From positions 1 to 8,980 of the forward strand of contig JAHFOP010000041.1 in the NCBI GenBank assembly GCA_023261605.1: a stretch of DNA of 8,980 nucleotides, read 5' to 3'. The DNA is from Candidatus Moraniibacteriota bacterium. GTDB taxonomy: Bacteria > Patescibacteriota > Minisyncoccia > Moranbacterales > UBA2206. The notes under the pieces are model-generated. The model saw nothing but the letters and a program-made list of their open reading frames with translations, was not told the origin of the DNA and ran no database searches. A program made the translations under genes and the position numbers. Below are positions 5,493 to 8,980 of this stretch, one piece after another; positions within the stretch are counted from its first letter, which is position 1, and every line of letters begins with the position of its first letter.

Positions 5493-6818
5493 TTATTCAT
5501 ACCGGAGCGCTTCCAAGGCGTGAATTTTGGCCGCGCGAAAAGCCGGCATAACCCCAGTTATGATGCCAAGGAACAGCACGAATCCGCCGATCGCCAGAAC
5601 AAAGCCGGTCGGAACATAGACGAAATAGCTGAGTTCAGTGCCCATTCTTTTGCCTAAAATTATGAGCACCTTATTGGCTAGGAGCGCCAAACCATATCCA
5701 CCGAAAAAACCTAGGAGGCCGCCGACAAAACTGATAATTATTGATTCTAGGATGAACATCTTGAACACGTCATATCGTTTAGTGCCAAGGGCTTTCATAA
5801 TTCCGATCTCTTTAGTCCGCTGCAAAAGGGAAACACTCAAGGTATTGAGCATCCCCATGGCGGAAATTGACATAATGATAACTCCAAAAACTACCAAGAA
5901 CACTCTGACTGTACTGAAAAAACTATTGATGCCGGCAATAAGTTCGGCGATGCTACTGGTCACAAAACCCATCTGCTCCAACTGCTGTTTCACATTGTCA
6001 AACTTGGCCATATCGGCAACAACCACCTTGCCATCTTGCGCACTGTCTATGCCAAACTTATCTTGCAACATCTTAGTCGGCAAATATATGTAAGTATTAT
6101 CAGAATTATTGACAATACCTGAAATGATTATTTCATTATTATCCGTCACTTTTTCCGCGTCCAAGCTCGAACTTACTTCTTTAGAAAGAGCGATGTTGTA
6201 AACTATTTTCTTACCAATGGCATCATATGGATTACTAAATCCCAAGAGATTGGCCAGGCGATCAGAAATTAAGGCTGTCTCACCATCATTGGAAAAGCTG
6301 CCACCATTGTCCCGATAATTCACCCTGAGCATATCCAGATAATCCGAAGTGGTTCCATAAATGATCACGTCCGTTTGCGATTCACCTAGAATAATTTTTC
6401 CGCCAGTGTTCACGCGCCTTTCAACTTTTTTCACTCCATCTATATTCTTTACTTTATTAACTACATCGTCAGTAAGCGAAACGAAGTTATCCAGATTGCC
6501 ATTATTTATGTCAATAACATCAATCGGATTATTTTTGGTCACTTCTGAGACTATCATCTGTTGCATGCCAAAACCGATACTTAAAAGGAAAGTGATTATC
6601 CCAATACCCAAGGCTACGCCGCCAATAGTTAGAATCGATCTGGCTTTCCCGACTTTCAAATTTTTCCAACTGATATAGGCAATCATAGAAAAACTGATAC
6701 CTGTGTGGGTTTCTTTCCAAGTTTCTTTGGGCCGACTTACTGCATGATGCCTCTTTTCATAACCTGCTTCACTTTCCAAAGAAACATCATTCTTTTTTGA
6801 AAAAAAATTAAGCTTCAT
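5493..6818 (-). CDS. MacB/FtsX-type ABC transporter permease, 441 aa
   Basis: Membrane subunit of a type VII (mechanotransmission) ABC system. Residues 1-50 are a charged cytoplasmic extension, longer than usual before the first helix. WKNLKVGKARSILTIGGVAL leads into membrane helix 1 (about 61-85). Residues 90-300 form the extracytoplasmic MacB-PCD-like domain (VIIYGTTSDY, LISDRLANLLG, ISGIVNNSD). The FtsX domain follows, with helices at about 303-325, 355-385 and 402-424, the coupling segment LLQRTKEIGIMKALGTKRYDV (332-352) and the usual end PAFRAAKIHALEALRYE. This matches MacB, LolC/E and FtsX relatives, which couple ATP hydrolysis to work outside the membrane rather than moving a substrate through a channel. 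Its ATG lies inside the end of the ATPase gene (11-nt overlap), so the two are almost certainly co-translated partners. The substrate is unknown. Confidence 0.93.
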   Translation of the reverse strand: MKLNFFSKKNDVSLESEAGYEKRHHAVSRPKETWKETHTGISFSMIAYISWKNLKVGKARSILTIGGVALGIGIITFLLSIGFGMQQMIVSEVTKNNPIDVIDINNGNLDNFVSLTDDVVNKVKNIDGVKKVERRVNTGGKIILGESQTDVIIYGTTSDYLDMLRVNYRDNGGSFSNDGETALISDRLANLLGFSNPYDAIGKKIVYNIALSKEVSSSLDAEKVTDNNEIIISGIVNNSDNTYIYLPTKMLQDKFGIDSAQDGKVVVADMAKFDNVKQQLEQMGFVTSSIAELIAGINSFFSTVRVFLVVFGVIIMSISAMGMLNTLSVSLLQRTKEIGIMKALGTKRYDVFKMFILESIIISFVGGLLGFFGGYGLALLANKVLIILGKRMGTELSYFVYVPTGFVLAIGGFVLFLGIITGVMPAFRAAKIHALEALRYE

Positions 6819-7656
6819 GTTTCATTGCGTTAATTTGTTCTTTATCTATTATATCATCCATTATTTTGCCATCTACCATTTTAACTATCCTTGAAGCATA
6901 GTTCACTTGATCCGGATTATGCGTGACCATTAGCACGGTAATGTTCAGCGATTCATTGAATTCTTTGATGAGATCCATCAGCTGTACACCTGATTTTTGA
7001 TCGAGATTTCCAGTCGGCTCATCTGCGATGATAAATTTAGGGTTCAGTAGCAATGATCTGGCAAAGGACACTTTTTGTTGCTGTCCACCAGAAAGATCAA
7101 ATGGCCGATAATGCGCCCAATCTTTCATGCCCACGATTTCCAAGGTTTTGTAGGCTCTTTCAATCGACTCTCTGTATCCACGGCCACCGATGAAACCCGG
7201 AACTGCCACATTTTCAATAACCGAAAGAGACTTTATCCAAAAAGCTTGTTGTGGAATGAAACCGATAAATTGATTGCGAAAATAAGCGCGCCAATTTTTG
7301 CTATGCGCCCAAATATCTTCATCTTCGACAAGGATCGTGCCATTGGTCGGAGCTTCGAGACCATAAATGATATGCAGCAAGGTCGATTTTCCACAACCGG
7401 ACGGACCCATGAGCATCACGAATTCTCCTCTTTTGATATCGACATTAATGCCTTTCAAAATATCCACTTTGTTCGTGCCTAAAACAAAAGTTTTTTCAAC
7501 ATCCTTGATCCCCACCACAATATCCGTATTTGAATGATGTTCGAATTCAGGAAAAAAACCAGCATCTGATTTAGATTCATCGCTCTGGGTGGGAGCCTCA
7601 TTCATTTTTGCAATTCTTTCACCCCCCGCTTCTATTTTATTTTTTATTTCGTCCAT
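6808..7656 (-). CDS. ABC transporter ATPase, MacB/LolD type, 282 aa
   Basis: ATP-hydrolysing subunit that drives the adjacent permease. All motifs are present: Walker A GPSGCGKST (84-92), Q-loop Gln136 (IPQQAFW), signature LSGGQQQ (188-194), Walker B FIIADEP (208-214) with catalytic Glu213, D-loop GNLD, and the switch His246 (VTHNPD). The spacing and the wording ADEPTGNLD are typical of the MacB/LolD/FtsE branch. About 45 residues of charged, probably flexible sequence precede the ABC domain, more than LolD usually has. I keep the ATG at 7656 because it overlaps the stop of the upstream Fn3 gene by 13 nt, a coupling arrangement; Met18 is a possible internal alternative. It ends by overlapping the permease start by 11 nt. 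Confidence 0.95.
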   Translation of the reverse strand: MDEIKNKIEAGGERIAKMNEAPTQSDESKSDAGFFPEFEHHSNTDIVVGIKDVEKTFVLGTNKVDILKGINVDIKRGEFVMLMGPSGCGKSTLLHIIYGLEAPTNGTILVEDEDIWAHSKNWRAYFRNQFIGFIPQQAFWIKSLSVIENVAVPGFIGGRGYRESIERAYKTLEIVGMKDWAHYRPFDLSGGQQQKVSFARSLLLNPKFIIADEPTGNLDQKSGVQLMDLIKEFNESLNITVLMVTHNPDQVNYASRIVKMVDGKIMDDIIDKEQINAMKHEA

Positions 7657-8980
7657 AACTTAGTAATCCATCCAAATTTACTGCTGAATGTATTTATCAC
7701 AATTTCGGTCGCGTTCTGTTTAGCCCCCTCCACTACCACCGTAGCTGAATTGGAAACAGTTTTATTATCTGCCATATCCACCGCCTCAATGACATAACTA
7801 TAAACTTGCCCAGGGTCGACCGGTATAGTAATCAGGTGATACGTATTAGCTGGATCTTCCGGCGTGCTTTGTTCGAAATTTCCAAGAATAGTTCCCTTGC
7901 CAAAAAGCACTTTGACTTTAGTGAGTTCATCTGTTTCTATCTTAACATACAAATTAGCTCTTGAATCTTTTCCCAATCCAATCACTCTTCCAATAGCTCG
8001 ATTGGTCGTGATGGATGGCGGTCGACTGTCAGTCAGCGTAGTAACTTTGGCTGTCATACTGGCTGCTTCCACGCCGGCAGCATCAATGCCTGTCGCAATC
8101 ACTTCGTATTCAATAGCTGGATCCAGCGCTTCAATCGTGGCTTTGTGTTCAGTCGCAAGATCAGAAAGCAAATAATTATGGTAGGCCGTTTCATTTGAGC
8201 CTTTGAATTTAACCAGCGTAGTCGTAGGATGAGTGGTCGTATAATTCAATTCAATGGTTGGAATGTCCACATTCTCTTTATTTTGTACGGTGAAGTTTTC
8301 CACTCTGGGCTGCTCCAATGTACTGAACGTATATTGATCGCTAGAGAATGAATTGCTATCTGCGTCCAGACAATCGATTTGATATACATATGCCGTAGCA
8401 TTTTTGAGTCCCACCATTTTTTGAATATGAGCAGTTCCACCGCTTGATTCTTTGATAGAACTCGTGAAGCTGCCCTCTCCATAGTTCAATGTACAAGTGC
8501 CACTCATATTGGTCGACCAAGAAGCAGTCGCCGCGTCCAAGCCAATGCCATCTACTAGCACCTCGGAAATGGTTGGTGGATCATTAGTGGTAAAGTTTCC
8601 AATTTCTGAAGTTCCAATATTACCATCTGGGTCAATAAATTTCACGCGATAATAATATTTAGTGGCCGCAGAAAGTCCGGTGATATCCACCTTGTGCGCC
8701 GTCAAACTGTCCACTTGCCCATTGGTCTTGCCAAGTGACATTCCCGTGCCATATTCCACAAACGAACTGGCCGCTCGATTGGTTGACCACTCGAAAGAGG
8801 CGGCAAAAGATTGCACAGTACTTGAAGGTTGCGATACGATGACCGGCGGGCTGGAATAGCGTCCTGTCGGCGTCAGTGAAAGCGTAGAAGTCGCAACAGA
8901 AAGATTATTCGTCTTATCTCTAGAACGAACATAATAATAATACAGCTTACTTTCCAACTCTGTATCTACATAAGCAGATC
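7644..8980 (-). CDS. Multi-domain fibronectin-III-like surface protein (5' end beyond the right edge)
   Basis: The frame stays open to the right edge; the first full codon is at 8978, and 444 residues are visible. They form tandem beta-sandwich domains of the Fn3/purple-acid-phosphatase N-terminal type: the end of one (1-38; KLYYYYVRSRDKTNN), then about 43-132, 135-222, 225-315 and 319-417. Each has the hallmark pattern of a strand like ASFEWSTN, an EYG or NYGEG turn, then GLSAATKYYYRVKFIDPDGN or its equivalent, and a closing FTT or FSTL strand. The only two Cys (162, 203) lie in the same domain. A short tail (418-444, FSSKFGWITKLWTK) ends the protein, with aromatic and basic residues but no clear membrane helix. 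Such proteins act outside the cell in adhesion or binding; a signal peptide would be expected beyond the edge. It overlaps the ATPase gene, so it probably works with the ABC system. There is no ATG near the right edge that would make a complete gene. Confidence 0.88.
   Translation of the reverse strand, partial: SAYVDTELESKLYYYYVRSRDKTNNLSVATSTLSLTPTGRYSSPPVIVSQPSSTVQSFAASFEWSTNRAASSFVEYGTGMSLGKTNGQVDSLTAHKVDITGLSAATKYYYRVKFIDPDGNIGTSEIGNFTTNDPPTISEVLVDGIGLDAATASWSTNMSGTCTLNYGEGSFTSSIKESSGGTAHIQKMVGLKNATAYVYQIDCLDADSNSFSSDQYTFSTLEQPRVENFTVQNKENVDIPTIELNYTTTHPTTTLVKFKGSNETAYHNYLLSDLATEHKATIEALDPAIEYEVIATGIDAAGVEAASMTAKVTTLTDSRPPSITTNRAIGRVIGLGKDSRANLYVKIETDELTKVKVLFGKGTILGNFEQSTPEDPANTYHLITIPVDPGQVYSYVIEAVDMADNKTVSNSATVVVEGAKQNATEIVINTFSSKFGWITKLWTK

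Noticed and set aside
5638..6678. Plus-strand open frames opposite the ABC permease
   Set aside because: Shadows of the permease codons with no family likeness.
8955..8957. TTG as a start for a complete 437-aa Fn3 protein
   Set aside because: The frame continues upstream to the window edge with Fn3-like sequence (AYVDTE before it), and TTG falls in the middle of a domain strand, so the gene is cut by the edge.
1..8980. CRISPR array, insertion sequence, att sites or replication origin
   Set aside because: No regularly spaced repeats, transposase or integrase motifs, flanking terminal repeats or DnaA-box clusters were found by reading.

Overview
The window looks like a chromosomal piece of a small-genome bacterium, most probably of the Candidate Phyla Radiation (Patescibacteria, Parcubacteria-like). 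This is an inference from style, not from a marker gene: compact genes with overlapping ends, many orphan small proteins, moderately AT-rich DNA, lysine- and asparagine-rich proteins, and an isolated strong TTGACA/TATACT promoter driving an orphan gene behind a boxA-like leader. TGA is used as a stop (tsaE ends in TGA), which argues against the recoded lineages Gracilibacteria and Absconditabacteria.

Layout, left to right. (1) Positions 1-1864, minus strand: the N-terminal 621 codons of DNA polymerase I (5' nuclease domain, a degenerate 3'-5' exonuclease domain and the first part of the polymerase domain), running off the left edge. (2) 1865-3500: an accessory-looking island. A minus-strand gene for a minimal PD-(D/E)XK nuclease-fold protein (2077-2436) and a plus-strand orphan gene (2822-3355) are fired from divergent promoters in a 385-bp intergenic region. 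The nuclease promoter has a perfect 11-bp inverted repeat over its predicted start point. The orphan gene has a leader of about 180 nt with a boxA-like element, a 19-pair hairpin and a strong Shine-Dalgarno. It is the only plus-strand gene and is followed by a perfect 14-bp hairpin and then a bidirectional terminator. (3) 3510-5456, minus strand: a secreted cyclophilin-type peptidyl-prolyl isomerase lipoprotein, TsaE (tRNA t6A synthesis ATPase), a possible 33-residue single-pass membrane peptide, and an unrecognised membrane-anchored protein. (4) 5493-8980, minus strand: a surface/secretion operon. A multi-domain fibronectin-III-like extracellular protein (5' end outside the window) overlaps by 13 nt an ABC ATPase of the MacB/LolD type, which overlaps by 11 nt a MacB/FtsX-type permease.

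How the genes work together: transcription of regions 3 and 4 would run from the right edge leftward. The two overlaps strongly suggest translational coupling of the Fn3 protein, ATPase and permease, i.e. an envelope ABC system whose partner is a beta-sandwich surface protein rather than a MacA-type adaptor within the visible region. The cyclophilin lipoprotein may help fold exported proteins. TsaE and PolA are housekeeping. No tRNA, rRNA, CRISPR, IS element or integrase was seen. The most interesting parts are the divergent nuclease/orphan-gene island with its structured leader, and the Fn3-ABC operon.
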